Source: Rhodobiaceae bacterium (GTDB taxonomy: Bacteria; Pseudomonadota; Alphaproteobacteria; RS24). Taken from it: 64,000 bases of DNA. How positions within the stretch are numbered: the first letter of the stretch is position 1; the number at the start of each line of letters is the position of its first letter. Location of the stretch: positions 1 through 64,000 of the forward strand of contig JABHDF010000067.1 in assembly GCA_018673175.1 (NCBI GenBank), given 5' to 3'. The notes beneath the pieces are model-generated. The model saw only the letters and a program-made list of their open reading frames with translations, was not told the origin of the DNA and searched no databases. Of this stretch, positions 1 to 8,956 are shown one piece after another. A program made the position numbers and the translations under genes.

Positions 1-24
1 AAGCCGGAAAGCGCTGAGTGGTTT

Positions 25-882
25 TTAAGCGTCTTTTAAGGCGGCGCGTTCTGGCGCGGCTTTATAGACGCCCAAAATATCCATTTTAGAACAATAGAAA
101 TTCAGCTCTTCCAACGCCAAACGCACCGGCTCACTATCGGGATGGCCCTCGATATCGGCATAGAATTGCGTCGCCAAAAATCCGTTCGGCTGATAACTCT
201 CGAGCTTGGTCATATTGACATTATTGGTCGCGAACCCACCCAAGGCTTTATACAAAGCCGATGGCGTATTGCGGACGCGGAAAATGAAACTGGTAATAAT
301 ATCGCTGCTTGCCGCGTCAGCCGTATTCGGGTCGGCATCATCGGGCGTCGCCGACATCACCAAAAACCGCGTGGTATTGGTTTGGCTGTCTTCAATATTT
401 TCGCGCAGCACATCGAGGCCATAAATCTCGCCTGCCAATTTAGAGGCAATGGCGCCATGAGTGGGCGTTTGGCTGGCGCTTAAATCGCGCGCGCTGCCGG
501 CGGTATCGGCGGCCACTTGCGGGGTTAGGCCCAGCTCCGCAATAAGGTTGCGGCATTGGCCGAGCGCCATTTCATGGCTATGCACATGGGTTAAATCGCT
601 CTCCTGGGTGCCGGGCAAAGCCAGCAAGCAATGGTTCACGCGCATGAAATGCTCGCCAATAATATACAAGTTGGAGCCGGGCAAAAGGCGATGAATATCT
701 GCCACACGGCCCGCAACCGTGTTTTCTACTGGCATCATGGCCAAATCGGCCTCGCCTGATTTTAGCGCCGCGAAAGCATCGTCAAATGTGGCGCAAGGCA
801 AAGGCTCCATGTCGCCATATTGGGTCTGGCAGGCAATGTGTGAATTGGCGCCCAGCTCTCCTTGGAATGCAATTTTTCCCAT
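25..882 (-). CDS. pheA: Prephenate dehydratase
   Basis: This 285-residue protein converts prephenate to phenylpyruvate in phenylalanine synthesis. The N-terminal two thirds is the periplasmic-binding-like catalytic fold, starting MGKIAFQGELGANSH and containing the family's conserved NTTRF motif near residue 170. The C-terminal third is an ACT regulatory domain (SFIFRVRNTPSALYKALGGF, then the ESYQP stretch), which in this family binds phenylalanine for feedback inhibition. There is no chorismate mutase domain, so it is the monofunctional type. Its ATG lies 3 bases after the kdsB stop, so the two are co-transcribed from the minus strand. The kdsB-pheA order next to a cytochrome c gene is common in alphaproteobacteria. 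Confidence 0.95.
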   Translation of the reverse strand: MGKIAFQGELGANSHIACQTQYGDMEPLPCATFDDAFAALKSGEADLAMMPVENTVAGRVADIHRLLPGSNLYIIGEHFMRVNHCLLALPGTQESDLTHVHSHEMALGQCRNLIAELGLTPQVAADTAGSARDLSASQTPTHGAIASKLAGEIYGLDVLRENIEDSQTNTTRFLVMSATPDDADPNTADAASSDIITSFIFRVRNTPSALYKALGGFATNNVNMTKLESYQPNGFLATQFYADIEGHPDSEPVRLALEELNFYCSKMDILGVYKAAPERAALKDA

Positions 883-885
883 GCT

Positions 886-1623
886 CTAGTTTCCTTCTTT
901 CAGCACGCGCGCGGCATGCACCAAGTCTTCCGGCGTATCGACGCCCACCGGCACCGTATCGACCACGGCCGCCGCAATCGACATGCCCGCTTCCAGCGCG
1001 CGCAATTGCTCGAGGCGCTCGCGCTGCTCTAAGGGCGATGGCGACAGCGTAACAAATTTTTCTAGCGCGTCGCGCGTATAGCCATAAATGCCAATGTGAT
1101 GATACAGCGGACCTTCGCCGCTCGGCGCGGTGGCGCGCGTAAAGTAAAGCGCGCGGCCTCTGTCGGCTTGGGTCAGCGATAAAACGGCTTTCACGACATT
1201 GGGGTTATCGCGTTCTTCGGGCGAGGTAATCTCGGCCACCAGCGTCGACATATCGAAGCCTTCTAGGGTTGCCAAAGTGGTTTGCACCAAATGCGGGTCG
1301 AGTGTCGGCAAATCGCCTTGCAAATTGATAATCGCATCATGGCTGCCCGCGCTGTCAACTTGCTGCAAGGCGGCAAAAATTCGGTCGGAGCCCGATGGCA
1401 AATCCGGGTCGGTTAATACCGCCTCACCACCTGCGGTGACAACCGCATCGGCCACTTCTTGCTCGGCGGCGGCCACCACGACACGGCCACAATTGGCCGC
1501 CATCGCCCGGTGCCACACCTGCACAATCATCGGTAGCCCACAAATGTCTGCCAATGGCTTATTGGGCAAGCGGGTGGAGGCCATGCGAGCTGGAATTAGA
1601 ACAATCGGGTTTTTAGCACTCAT
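886..1623 (-). CDS. kdsB: 3-deoxy-manno-octulosonate cytidylyltransferase
   Basis: The 245-residue enzyme activates KDO with CTP for lipopolysaccharide inner-core synthesis in the cytoplasm. The N-terminus [18 protein letters not shown] is the diagnostic CMP-KDO synthetase nucleotide-binding signature, followed by [12 protein letters not shown]. An upstream in-frame ATG at 1698 exists, but the start at 1623 ([13 protein letters not shown]) fits the family length and has a purine-rich GGGAGAGAG just upstream. It is the first gene of a kdsB-pheA pair and is divergent from the cytochrome c gene across about 220 bases. Confidence 0.94.
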   Translation of the reverse strand: MSAKNPIVLIPARMASTRLPNKPLADICGLPMIVQVWHRAMAANCGRVVVAAAEQEVADAVVTAGGEAVLTDPDLPSGSDRIFAALQQVDSAGSHDAIINLQGDLPTLDPHLVQTTLATLEGFDMSTLVAEITSPEERDNPNVVKAVLSLTQADRGRALYFTRATAPSGEGPLYHHIGIYGYTRDALEKFVTLSPSPLEQRERLEQLRALEAGMSIAAAVVDTVPVGVDTPEDLVHAARVLKEGN

Positions 1624-1843
1624 CTTACGTTCTCTCTCCCGCCCTCGCATGGGGCTGGGTTTGGCCAGTCGTTTAAACCGAGGTTTAGCGTATTGCATAC
1701 CTCGCCTTCATTTCCTAATCTGTGCGACGCTACGCCGCAAGCCTAAACAAGCTGAAAAGCGTAAGCTGCGCGAAATTCAAGAGCGCAGTTTCGGCTTCGA
1801 GTGTGGTCGAAATTGTGGGAAAAAGACACCATGGAGAAAAATT

Positions 1844-2359
1844 ATGGATAGTTTTGAGCTTAATAAAATCTTTGGTGCCGTGTTGTTTACCTTGCTGGTC
1901 TATCTTGGCGTGCAAAATCTAGGCGACATTTTGTTTCATGCCGAGCCAGCCAACCCGCAAGCCTATGTTGTGGAAGGCGTCGAAGAAGAAGGCGCGCCCA
2001 GCGCGGCCGTTGTTGCGGTTGTCGAAGTCTCTATTCAAGAATTACTGCAAACGGCTTCGATCGAAAAAGGTCAAAAAACAGCCAAAAAATGCCTTTCTTG
2101 CCATAATTTCGAAAACGGTGGCGCCAATAAAATCGGCCCAGCCCTCTACGGCGTCGTAGATCGCCCCATCGGCAAAGCCGCTGGCTTTAACTATTCCGGC
2201 ACCCTGACAGATATGGGTGGCAATTGGGATTACGAAGCGCTTAACGGCTTTTTGCTGAACCCGAAAAAATATGCAGTCGGCACAAGCATGGCCTTCGCTG
2301 GTTTGCGCAAAGCCAATGACCGCGTCAATATCATCGCTTACTTGGATAGCTTGAAATAA
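1844..2359 (+). CDS. cycM: Membrane-anchored class I cytochrome c (CycM / c552 type)
   Basis: This 171-residue protein has an uncleaved N-terminal membrane anchor (about residues 8-26, IFGAVLFTLLVYLGVQ), a linker of about 50 residues, and a cytochrome c domain. The domain has the heme motif CLSCH at residues 83-87 and a likely distal heme ligand Met149 in GTSMAFAGL. In alphaproteobacteria such proteins carry electrons from the bc1 complex to the terminal oxidase. The start is set by GGAGAAA five bases before the ATG; longer in-frame extensions run into kdsB antisense sequence and are not credible. It is followed directly by a strong terminator, so it is probably a single-gene unit. Confidence 0.9.
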   Translation: MDSFELNKIFGAVLFTLLVYLGVQNLGDILFHAEPANPQAYVVEGVEEEGAPSAAVVAVVEVSIQELLQTASIEKGQKTAKKCLSCHNFENGGANKIGPALYGVVDRPIGKAAGFNYSGTLTDMGGNWDYEALNGFLLNPKKYAVGTSMAFAGLRKANDRVNIIAYLDSLK

Positions 2360-2384
2360 TCAGCCGTTCTAAGTTGCAAGACCT

Positions 2385-2427
2385 AACGCCGCGTGCAAGC
2401 AAGCTTGTTCGCGGCGTTTGTTTTTTT
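2385..2427 (+). terminator. Rho-independent terminator after cycM
   Basis: A perfect 9-bp stem (AACGCCGCG with CGCGGCGTT) encloses a second CAAGC/GCTTG stem. It is followed after one G by seven T. It lies 25 bases after the cytochrome c stop and separates that gene from yejA. Confidence 0.9.
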
Positions 2428-2483
2428 GCCCTTATCAAGACATACTCTCCTTCCCGCAGCCTCACGAAAAAGTCGGAGCCGAC

Positions 2484-4283
2484 ATGGTCTATTTCATCTG
2501 CAAGCTAAAAACCTTCTGTCTGGCACTGGCACTGCTCGGTGCGCCATCGCTAGCGCACGCCGATGAATGGCGCCATGGCCTGTCTTTATTTGGCGAGCCT
2601 GATTTGAAAAAAGGCTTCGCGCATTTTCCTTACGTGAACCCGAAAGCGCCCAAAGGCGGCGACGTTAAAATTGCTGCCATTGGCTCGTTTGATAATCTCA
2701 ATGCTTACACCATCAAAGGCAATCCGGCCGAAGGCCTCGCCCTAATGCACGACACATTGATGACCGGATCGATGAATGAAGCGAGCGCCAATTATGGCCT
2801 GATCGCCGAAGCGGTAAAGCATCCCAGCGATTTTTCTTCCGTCAGTTTCAAACTGCGGCGCCAAGCACGCTTTTCCGATGGCAGCCCCATCACGGCAGAA
2901 GATGTCGCGTTTTCTTTGACCGCGCTGAAAAAAGCCAACCCATCGTTTCGCGCCTATTATAGCAACGTCGTGGGCTATGACATTGCCTCCCCGCATGAAA
3001 TAACCTTCCGCTTTAGCCAGACGGGCAATCGCGAATTGCCGATGATTTTGGGCCAATTACCCATTTTGAAAAAAGCCTATTGGAACGCCAACCAACGCTC
3101 GCTGGCCAATACGACCCTCGAAATTCCGCCGGTCTCGGGCGCCTATAAAATCGCGGAACTGGATCCTGGGCGCGCCATTACCTATGCACGACGTGGCGAT
3201 TATTGGGGCAAAGACCTCAATGTGAATATCGGCAAACATAATATCGGCCGCGTGAAATATGTTTATTTTGGCGATGACACCGTCGCCTTTGAGGCTTTAA
3301 AAGCCGGCGAGATTGATTATCGACGCGAGTTCTCCTCGCGTATTTGGGCCACAGGGTATGACACACCAGCGGTTCGTAACGGACAAAAAACCAAGGAAAT
3401 CATCGCCCTAGAAAACCCTGCTGGCATGCAAGGTTTCGTTTTCAATCTCCGCCGCGAGCGCTTTGACGACATTCATGTGCGCGAAGCTTTGAACTGGGCT
3501 TATGATTTTGAATGGACCAAAAAGAATCTCTTTTATGGCCAATATGCGCGCACCGGATCGTTTTTTCAGGGCTCCGAATTGGCCGCCAGCGGCACCCCTT
3601 CTAGGGCTGAGGTAAAACTACTGGCCCCTTGGCGCGCCCAGCTGCCAGAAAAAACTTTTGGTCCGCTGTTTCAAAATCCGATTGCCGATGGATCGGGCAA
3701 TATCCGCAAACATTTGCGAAAAGCCCGCGCTCTGCTGGAGAAAGCAGGATGGAAAATTGAAGATGGCAAACTGAAGAAAAACGGAAAGCCCTTTACCATC
3801 GAGTTTTTGCTGGTGCAGCCTGCCTTCGAGCGCATTGTAGCGCCCTATATTAAAAATCTGGCCAAACTGGGCATTGACGCGAAAATTCGCACGATTGACC
3901 CCACGCAATATCAAAACCGCGTTACCAACTACGACTATGATGCGATTGTGACCGGCTTTGGCCAATCGCTGTCACCGGGCAATGAGCAACGCAATTATTG
4001 GTCGGCCTCCGCCGCCAGCCAACCGGGGGGACGCAATTATATCGGCATTGAAAACCCGGCCGTGGATGCGCTGGTCGAAACCCTTATTTTTGCCAAATCG
4101 CGCGAGGCCCTAATTACCGCTACGCGTGCGCTCGACCGCGTGTTGATTTCCAATCATTATGTGATGCCGCAATGGCATTCGCCGCATGAACGTTTGGCCT
4201 ATTGGCAGGGCCTCAAACGCCCCGACCCAATGCCAAAACACGGGCTTGGGTTTCCTACTTTATGGTGGAAAGAGGCACGTTAA
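2484..4283 (+). CDS. yejA: Oligopeptide ABC transporter, periplasmic binding protein (YejA-like)
   Basis: The 599-residue protein belongs to family 5 solute-binding proteins (SBP_bac_5). A cleavable signal peptide ends at LGAPSLAHA just before DEWRHGLSLFGEP. The start at 2484 is preferred over an upstream in-frame ATG at 2418 because it puts the basic and hydrophobic segment at the N-terminus and has GTCGGAG upstream. LKKGFAHFPYVNPKAPKGG near residue 45 is typical of YejA proteins. It is the first gene of yejABEF, which in enterobacteria imports peptides and microcin C; the substrate here is an inference. Confidence 0.9.
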   Translation: MVYFICKLKTFCLALALLGAPSLAHADEWRHGLSLFGEPDLKKGFAHFPYVNPKAPKGGDVKIAAIGSFDNLNAYTIKGNPAEGLALMHDTLMTGSMNEASANYGLIAEAVKHPSDFSSVSFKLRRQARFSDGSPITAEDVAFSLTALKKANPSFRAYYSNVVGYDIASPHEITFRFSQTGNRELPMILGQLPILKKAYWNANQRSLANTTLEIPPVSGAYKIAELDPGRAITYARRGDYWGKDLNVNIGKHNIGRVKYVYFGDDTVAFEALKAGEIDYRREFSSRIWATGYDTPAVRNGQKTKEIIALENPAGMQGFVFNLRRERFDDIHVREALNWAYDFEWTKKNLFYGQYARTGSFFQGSELAASGTPSRAEVKLLAPWRAQLPEKTFGPLFQNPIADGSGNIRKHLRKARALLEKAGWKIEDGKLKKNGKPFTIEFLLVQPAFERIVAPYIKNLAKLGIDAKIRTIDPTQYQNRVTNYDYDAIVTGFGQSLSPGNEQRNYWSASAASQPGGRNYIGIENPAVDALVETLIFAKSREALITATRALDRVLISNHYVMPQWHSPHERLAYWQGLKRPDPMPKHGLGFPTLWWKEAR

Positions 4284-4368
4284 AAACTTGCCGCATGTCG
4301 AACTCGTGACATACTTGAGCTTCAATTTAAATAACCTCTAACTCACTTTTGAGGGAGTTTCGCCACCC

Positions 4369-5475
4369 ATGGGTGCTTATATTCTTCGCCGCTTGCTGCT
4401 GATGGTGCCGACGATTTTCGGCATTATGGCGATTAGCTTTGCCATTGTGCAATTTGCTCCTGGCGGGCCGGTAGAGCGCGTCATCGCCCAATTACAAGGC
4501 CATGATGTGGGCGCCACCTCGCGCTTTACCAGCGCGCAAGATGGCTCTGGCGCCATGCAAGGCGCGGCAGCGCAAAGCGCAGCGGGCAGCAAATATCGCG
4601 GCGCCCAAGGCCTCGACCCTGAATTTATCGCTGAGTTAGAAACCCAATTTGGCTTCGACAAACCAGCCCACGAACGGTTTTTCAAATTGGTCAAAGACTA
4701 TGCCCGCTTCGATTTTGGCGAGAGCTATTACCGCGATATTCCGGTCCTTGATCTGATTAAAGAAAAGCTGCCCGTCTCCATCACACTTGGGCTTTGGGCA
4801 ACTTTGCTGACGTATTTTATTTCCATTCCCTTGGGCATCGCCAAAGCACGGCGCGATGGCAGCGCTTTTGATGTTTGGACCTCTGGCGTGATTATTGTCG
4901 GCTATGCCATTCCAGGATTTTTATTCGCTGTCGTCCTCATCGTCTTATTTGCGGGCGGCTCATATTTCGACTGGTTTCCTTTACGCGGGCTGACGTCGGA
5001 TAATTTCGACCAATTGAGCCTTACCGGAAAAGCACTGGATTATCTCTGGCATATCTTCCTGCCGGTCTTGGCGCTGTCCATCTCGGGTTTTGCGACCACG
5101 AGCTTGCTCACCAAAAACGCGTTCCTCGATGAGATACGAAAACAATATGTCGTCACCGCGCGCGCCAAAGGGTTAACCGAGGGCCGCGTTTTATATGGCC
5201 ATGTATTTCGCAATGCCATGCTGATTGTGATTGCAGGGTTCCCCGGCGCTTTCATCGGTGCGTTTTTTACAGGATCGCTGCTTATCGAGACGATTTTCTC
5301 GCTCGATGGCCTTGGCCTTTTGTCTTACGAGAGCATCATCAACCGCGATTATCCGGTGGTCTTTGCCACGTTGTATATATTTGGCTTGGTCGGGCTGCTG
5401 GTCACCCTTATCTCCGACATCACCTATATGTGGGTCGACCCGCGCATTGATTTCTCGGCGCAAGGGGGCGGTTGA
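4369..5475 (+). CDS. yejB: Peptide ABC transporter permease YejB
   Basis: The 368-residue inner-membrane permease starts [20 protein letters not shown], the standard first helix of the DppB/YejB family. An approximately 80-residue periplasmic stretch follows, then five further hydrophobic segments. The cytoplasmic coupling loop, around residue 265, reads [20 protein letters not shown], matching the EAA motif contacted by the ATPase. A 4-base-class stop/start overlap (TGATG) links it to yejE. Confidence 0.93.
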   Translation: MGAYILRRLLLMVPTIFGIMAISFAIVQFAPGGPVERVIAQLQGHDVGATSRFTSAQDGSGAMQGAAAQSAAGSKYRGAQGLDPEFIAELETQFGFDKPAHERFFKLVKDYARFDFGESYYRDIPVLDLIKEKLPVSITLGLWATLLTYFISIPLGIAKARRDGSAFDVWTSGVIIVGYAIPGFLFAVVLIVLFAGGSYFDWFPLRGLTSDNFDQLSLTGKALDYLWHIFLPVLALSISGFATTSLLTKNAFLDEIRKQYVVTARAKGLTEGRVLYGHVFRNAMLIVIAGFPGAFIGAFFTGSLLIETIFSLDGLGLLSYESIINRDYPVVFATLYIFGLVGLLVTLISDITYMWVDPRIDFSAQGGG

Positions 5476-6503
5476 TGGCTGTGTCTCCGCTCAATCAGCG
5501 CCGCTGGCGCAATTTTAAAGCCAATCGGCGGGGGTTTATCTCGCTATGGCTATTTGCTGGCCTATTTCTGGTAACGCTTTTTGCGGAGTTTCTGGCCAAT
5601 GATAAGCCGCTGCTCATTCGCCATGAGGGCGCCTTTTATGCCCCAGTATTCATGAGTTATGCGGAAACCGAATTCGGCGGCGATTTTGCGACCGAAGCCG
5701 ATTATCGCGATCCCTTCGTCATCGAGCTGATTGAAGAAAAAGGCGGTACGATACTCTGGCCGCCGCTGCGCTATAGCTATAACACCATCAACCTAGGCCT
5801 CGACCAGCCGGCGCCCGCACCGCCAAGCGCACAAAACTGGCTCGGCACAGATGACCAAGGCCGCGATGTGCTGGCGCGTCTGATTTATGGCTTTCGTATT
5901 TCGGTTCTCTTTGGCCTGATTTTGACACTGGCTTCCTCGGTCATTGGCATTGCAGCGGGGGCCGTGCAGGGCTATTTCGGCGGTTGGGTCGACTTGGGGT
6001 TGCAGCGTTTCATTGAAATATGGACGTCTGTGCCCACGCTTTATTTGCTGATTATTATTGCCGCCATCATCGAGCCCGGGTTTTGGATTTTGCTCGGCAT
6101 CTTATTGTTATTCTCTTGGGTGTCTTTGGTCGGGGTTGTGCGCGCCGAGTTTTTGCGCGCCCGCAATTTAGAATATGTCGAAGCCGCGCGCGCGCTCGGC
6201 ATTGGCAATGCCACCATCATGGCGCGCCATCTACTGCCCAATGCCATGGTCGCGACGCTCACTTTCATGCCGTTTATTTTAAATGCTTCCATCACCACGC
6301 TCACCTCGCTGGACTTTTTGGGCTTTGGCCTGCCGCCCGGCTCGCCGTCTTTGGGCGAATTATTGGCGCAAGGCAAAGCCAATTTGCAGGCCCCTTGGTT
6401 GGGGCTTTCCGGATTTTTCACCATTGCGATTATGCTGTCGCTGCTGATTTTCATCGGCGAGGCGGTGCGCGATGCTTTCGACCCTAGAAAAACGTTGGGC
6501 TAG
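5475..6503 (+). CDS. yejE: Peptide ABC transporter permease YejE
   Basis: This 342-residue permease of the DppC/YejE type has an N-terminal helix after RRWRNFKANRRGFISLW, a periplasmic domain, then the core with GTDDQGRDVLARLIYG and the EAA-type loop EAARALGIGNATIMARHLLPN. I place the start at the ATG that shares its A with the yejB TGA, rather than the TTG one codon earlier. It pairs with YejB to form the membrane channel. Confidence 0.93.
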   Translation: MAVSPLNQRRWRNFKANRRGFISLWLFAGLFLVTLFAEFLANDKPLLIRHEGAFYAPVFMSYAETEFGGDFATEADYRDPFVIELIEEKGGTILWPPLRYSYNTINLGLDQPAPAPPSAQNWLGTDDQGRDVLARLIYGFRISVLFGLILTLASSVIGIAAGAVQGYFGGWVDLGLQRFIEIWTSVPTLYLLIIIAAIIEPGFWILLGILLLFSWVSLVGVVRAEFLRARNLEYVEAARALGIGNATIMARHLLPNAMVATLTFMPFILNASITTLTSLDFLGFGLPPGSPSLGELLAQGKANLQAPWLGLSGFFTIAIMLSLLIFIGEAVRDAFDPRKTLG

Positions 6504-6506
6504 AGT

Positions 6507-8105
6507 ATGAGCGCTTTGATTTCCTTAAAAGATTTACGCGTCGGCTTCACTAGCGATGGCCGCGTGAGCCATGCCGTGAAAGGCATAAGCTTTGATATTC
6601 ATGCGGGCGAAACCCTCGGCCTGGTGGGCGAGAGTGGTTCGGGAAAATCGGTCAGCGCGCTGTCGATTTTAAAACTACTGCCCTATCCAGCAGCCTTTCA
6701 CGACGGTGGGCAAATCGTTTTTGAAGGCCAAGATTTATTAAGCCTTAGCGAACCAGCTTTGCGCGGCGTGCGCGGCTCTAAAATCTCGATGATTTTTCAA
6801 GAGCCCATGTCCTCGCTCAATCCGCTGCATTCGATTGAGAAACAAATCACCGAAGTTTTGGAGCTGCATCAAGGGTTAGCTCGCGCGGCTGCCAGCGCAG
6901 AGGCACTTCGTTTGCTCGAGCGCGTAGGCATTGCCGATGCCCAATCGCGCCTTGGCGCCCTACCGCATGAGCTATCGGGCGGCCAACGCCAGCGCGTGAT
7001 GATTGCGATGGCACTGGCCAATAAGCCGCAATTGCTCATCGCCGATGAGCCGACCACGGCGTTGGATGTGACCATCCAAAAACAAATTCTCGACCTGTTG
7101 AAAGATCTGCAGCAAGAGACCGGCATGGCGATTTTGCTGATTACCCATGACCTTGGTATTGTGAAAAAAATGGCCGACCGCATCTGCGTAATGCAAAATG
7201 GCGAAATCGTAGAAGCTGGCGACAGCGCGGCGGTGTTCAAAAACCCGCAACATGCCTATACGAAAAAACTTATCGAGGCGGAGCCAAGCGGCTCGCCCAT
7301 GCCAAGCCAAGCGAGCGATGAGCTGGTGCGCGCCGAGAGTTTACGCGTTTGGTTTCCGATGAAGCGTGGGTTTTTGCAACGTACCTATGACCACGTCCGG
7401 GCCGTGAACGATATCTCCTTTACCATCAAACGCGGCGAAACGCTTGGCGTTGTGGGCGAGAGTGGCTCTGGCAAAACCACGCTAGGGCGGGCTTTATTAG
7501 GCTTGCAAAAAGCCACGGGGGCCGCGTTTTTAGGCGACACAGATATTCTGGCGACCGACCGCATGACGCGTCGGGGTTTGCGAAAAAACATGCAGATTGT
7601 TTTCCAAGATCCCTATGGGGCGTTAAGCCCGCGGATGGCCGTGGGCGAAATTATCGCCGAGGGTCTCAAACTGCATCGACCGGAGTTGAGCAAAATCGAA
7701 GTCGCTGAGCGGGTGCGCGATATCCTGCTTGAGGTGGAGCTAGACCCGGATACGGCCGAGCGCTACCCGCATGAGTTTTCGGGCGGGCAACGCCAACGCA
7801 TCGCCATTGCACGGGCTTTAATATTGGAGCCAGAGTTTCTAGTGCTCGACGAACCGACCAGCGCGCTGGACCGTTCGGTGCAAGCGCAGATCATCGACAT
7901 GTTGCGCCGCCTGCAAAAGCAAAAAGGCCTGACCTATTTGTTCATCAGCCATGATTTGAAAGTGGTGCGCGCGCTCTCACATCAGGTGATGGTGATGCAA
8001 AATGGCGTCTGTGTGGAAACCGGAACGGCAAGCCAGATTTTCGATGCGCCGCGCGAGGCCTATACGAAAAACCTGCTCGCCGCCGCCCTCGATACGAATG
8101 TTTAG
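6507..8105 (+). CDS. yejF: Peptide ABC transporter, fused double ATPase YejF
   Basis: The 532-residue protein contains two complete ABC ATPase domains in one chain. Domain 1 has Walker A GESGSGKS, signature LSGGQRQR and Walker B LLIADEPTTALD. Domain 2 repeats these as GESGSGKTT, FSGGQRQR and LVLDEPTSALD. Each domain is followed by an oligopeptide-transporter-type C-terminal segment (NPQHAYTKKLIEA; APREAYTKNLLAA). It energises YejB/YejE and starts three bases after yejE. Its 3' end overlaps the convergent NlpC/P60 gene by four bases, leaving no room for a terminator. Confidence 0.95.
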   Translation: MSALISLKDLRVGFTSDGRVSHAVKGISFDIHAGETLGLVGESGSGKSVSALSILKLLPYPAAFHDGGQIVFEGQDLLSLSEPALRGVRGSKISMIFQEPMSSLNPLHSIEKQITEVLELHQGLARAAASAEALRLLERVGIADAQSRLGALPHELSGGQRQRVMIAMALANKPQLLIADEPTTALDVTIQKQILDLLKDLQQETGMAILLITHDLGIVKKMADRICVMQNGEIVEAGDSAAVFKNPQHAYTKKLIEAEPSGSPMPSQASDELVRAESLRVWFPMKRGFLQRTYDHVRAVNDISFTIKRGETLGVVGESGSGKTTLGRALLGLQKATGAAFLGDTDILATDRMTRRGLRKNMQIVFQDPYGALSPRMAVGEIIAEGLKLHRPELSKIEVAERVRDILLEVELDPDTAERYPHEFSGGQRQRIAIARALILEPEFLVLDEPTSALDRSVQAQIIDMLRRLQKQKGLTYLFISHDLKVVRALSHQVMVMQNGVCVETGTASQIFDAPREAYTKNLLAAALDTNV

Positions 8106-8956
8106 CCGAGACGCTTAATGGCCGTAATCGGCCCTTCGGTCTTGGCGATGCGGGCGCAAGCGGCGTCAAAATCTTCTTCGACCACCGACATGTGAAACGC
8201 ATTGGCGTGCAACAGCGTGTTCGGCGCACTTAAAAAACCCACATGGCCTTTCCAAAACACGATATCGCCAACCTCGGCCTCGTCAACGCCCGTACCAAGA
8301 CTGGCCTCTTGCATATCGCTATCGCGCGGGCAGGCAAGCCCACAGGCCATGAGCGCGGTTTGCACCAGCGCCGAACAGTCGAGCCCAATGCTCTCGCGCC
8401 CACCCCAAAAATAGGCCGCGCCAAGAAAACGCCGAGCCACCTCAATCGGCTGGCTGTCAAACGTCTCCATCGGTGCCATATGCGCGCGATGAATAAAGCC
8501 GCCGCCTGTCTCCTCAGACAGTGCCGCAAAGCGCCCCTCCAAGCCACAGACACGCAGCTGCGCGCCCAAGCAGACCCCCATGAGGGGGCGCGTTTTCATA
8601 TCTGGCTCGCGGTAAATAAAACTTCGCAGCGCCGTCACCTTATGGGTGGGCGCCGTGGGGGGACTGGTTTTTTGCAAATCTTCGGCCAGCACATAGCCAA
8701 CATAATCATCGTGATTGGCCTGCCCCCAAGCCCATCGGTCTTTCATCTCATAGACCCGAAAGCTCTCGCCGTAGAGCAATTGGCTATCCTGCAGGGCGCC
8801 ATCGGCGGGCGAGCGACGCATGGCACTGACCGGCGCGATGAGTGTATAGTCTGCGCCCTCGACAAAGCGCGGCGCCGAAACTTCCGCTCGCAAATGCGCG
8901 CCCGCCAAATCATCGCGCCAGACGTTGAGGCGCGGATCTGGTTTGGGCTTACCCAA
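8102..8956 (-). CDS. NlpC/P60 family cysteine hydrolase with N-terminal SH3-like region
   Basis: The 284-residue protein ends in a C40 peptidase domain. The catalytic Cys is in SIGLDCSALVQTAL, the His in GHVGFLS, and LLHANAFHMSV supplies the third residue. The N-terminal half (APVSAMRRSPADGALQDSQLLYGE) looks like the bacterial SH3 domains of dipeptidyl-peptidase VI-like enzymes that cut gamma-D-Glu bonds in murein peptides. I start it at TTG 8956, overlapping the end of the aminopeptidase gene by 8 bases, because homologous sequence begins at KPDPRLNVWRDDL; no ATG is suitable. No signal peptide is seen, so a role in recycling imported muropeptides is plausible. Confidence 0.85.
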   Translation of the reverse strand: MGKPKPDPRLNVWRDDLAGAHLRAEVSAPRFVEGADYTLIAPVSAMRRSPADGALQDSQLLYGESFRVYEMKDRWAWGQANHDDYVGYVLAEDLQKTSPPTAPTHKVTALRSFIYREPDMKTRPLMGVCLGAQLRVCGLEGRFAALSEETGGGFIHRAHMAPMETFDSQPIEVARRFLGAAYFWGGRESIGLDCSALVQTALMACGLACPRDSDMQEASLGTGVDEAEVGDIVFWKGHVGFLSAPNTLLHANAFHMSVVEEDFDAACARIAKTEGPITAIKRLG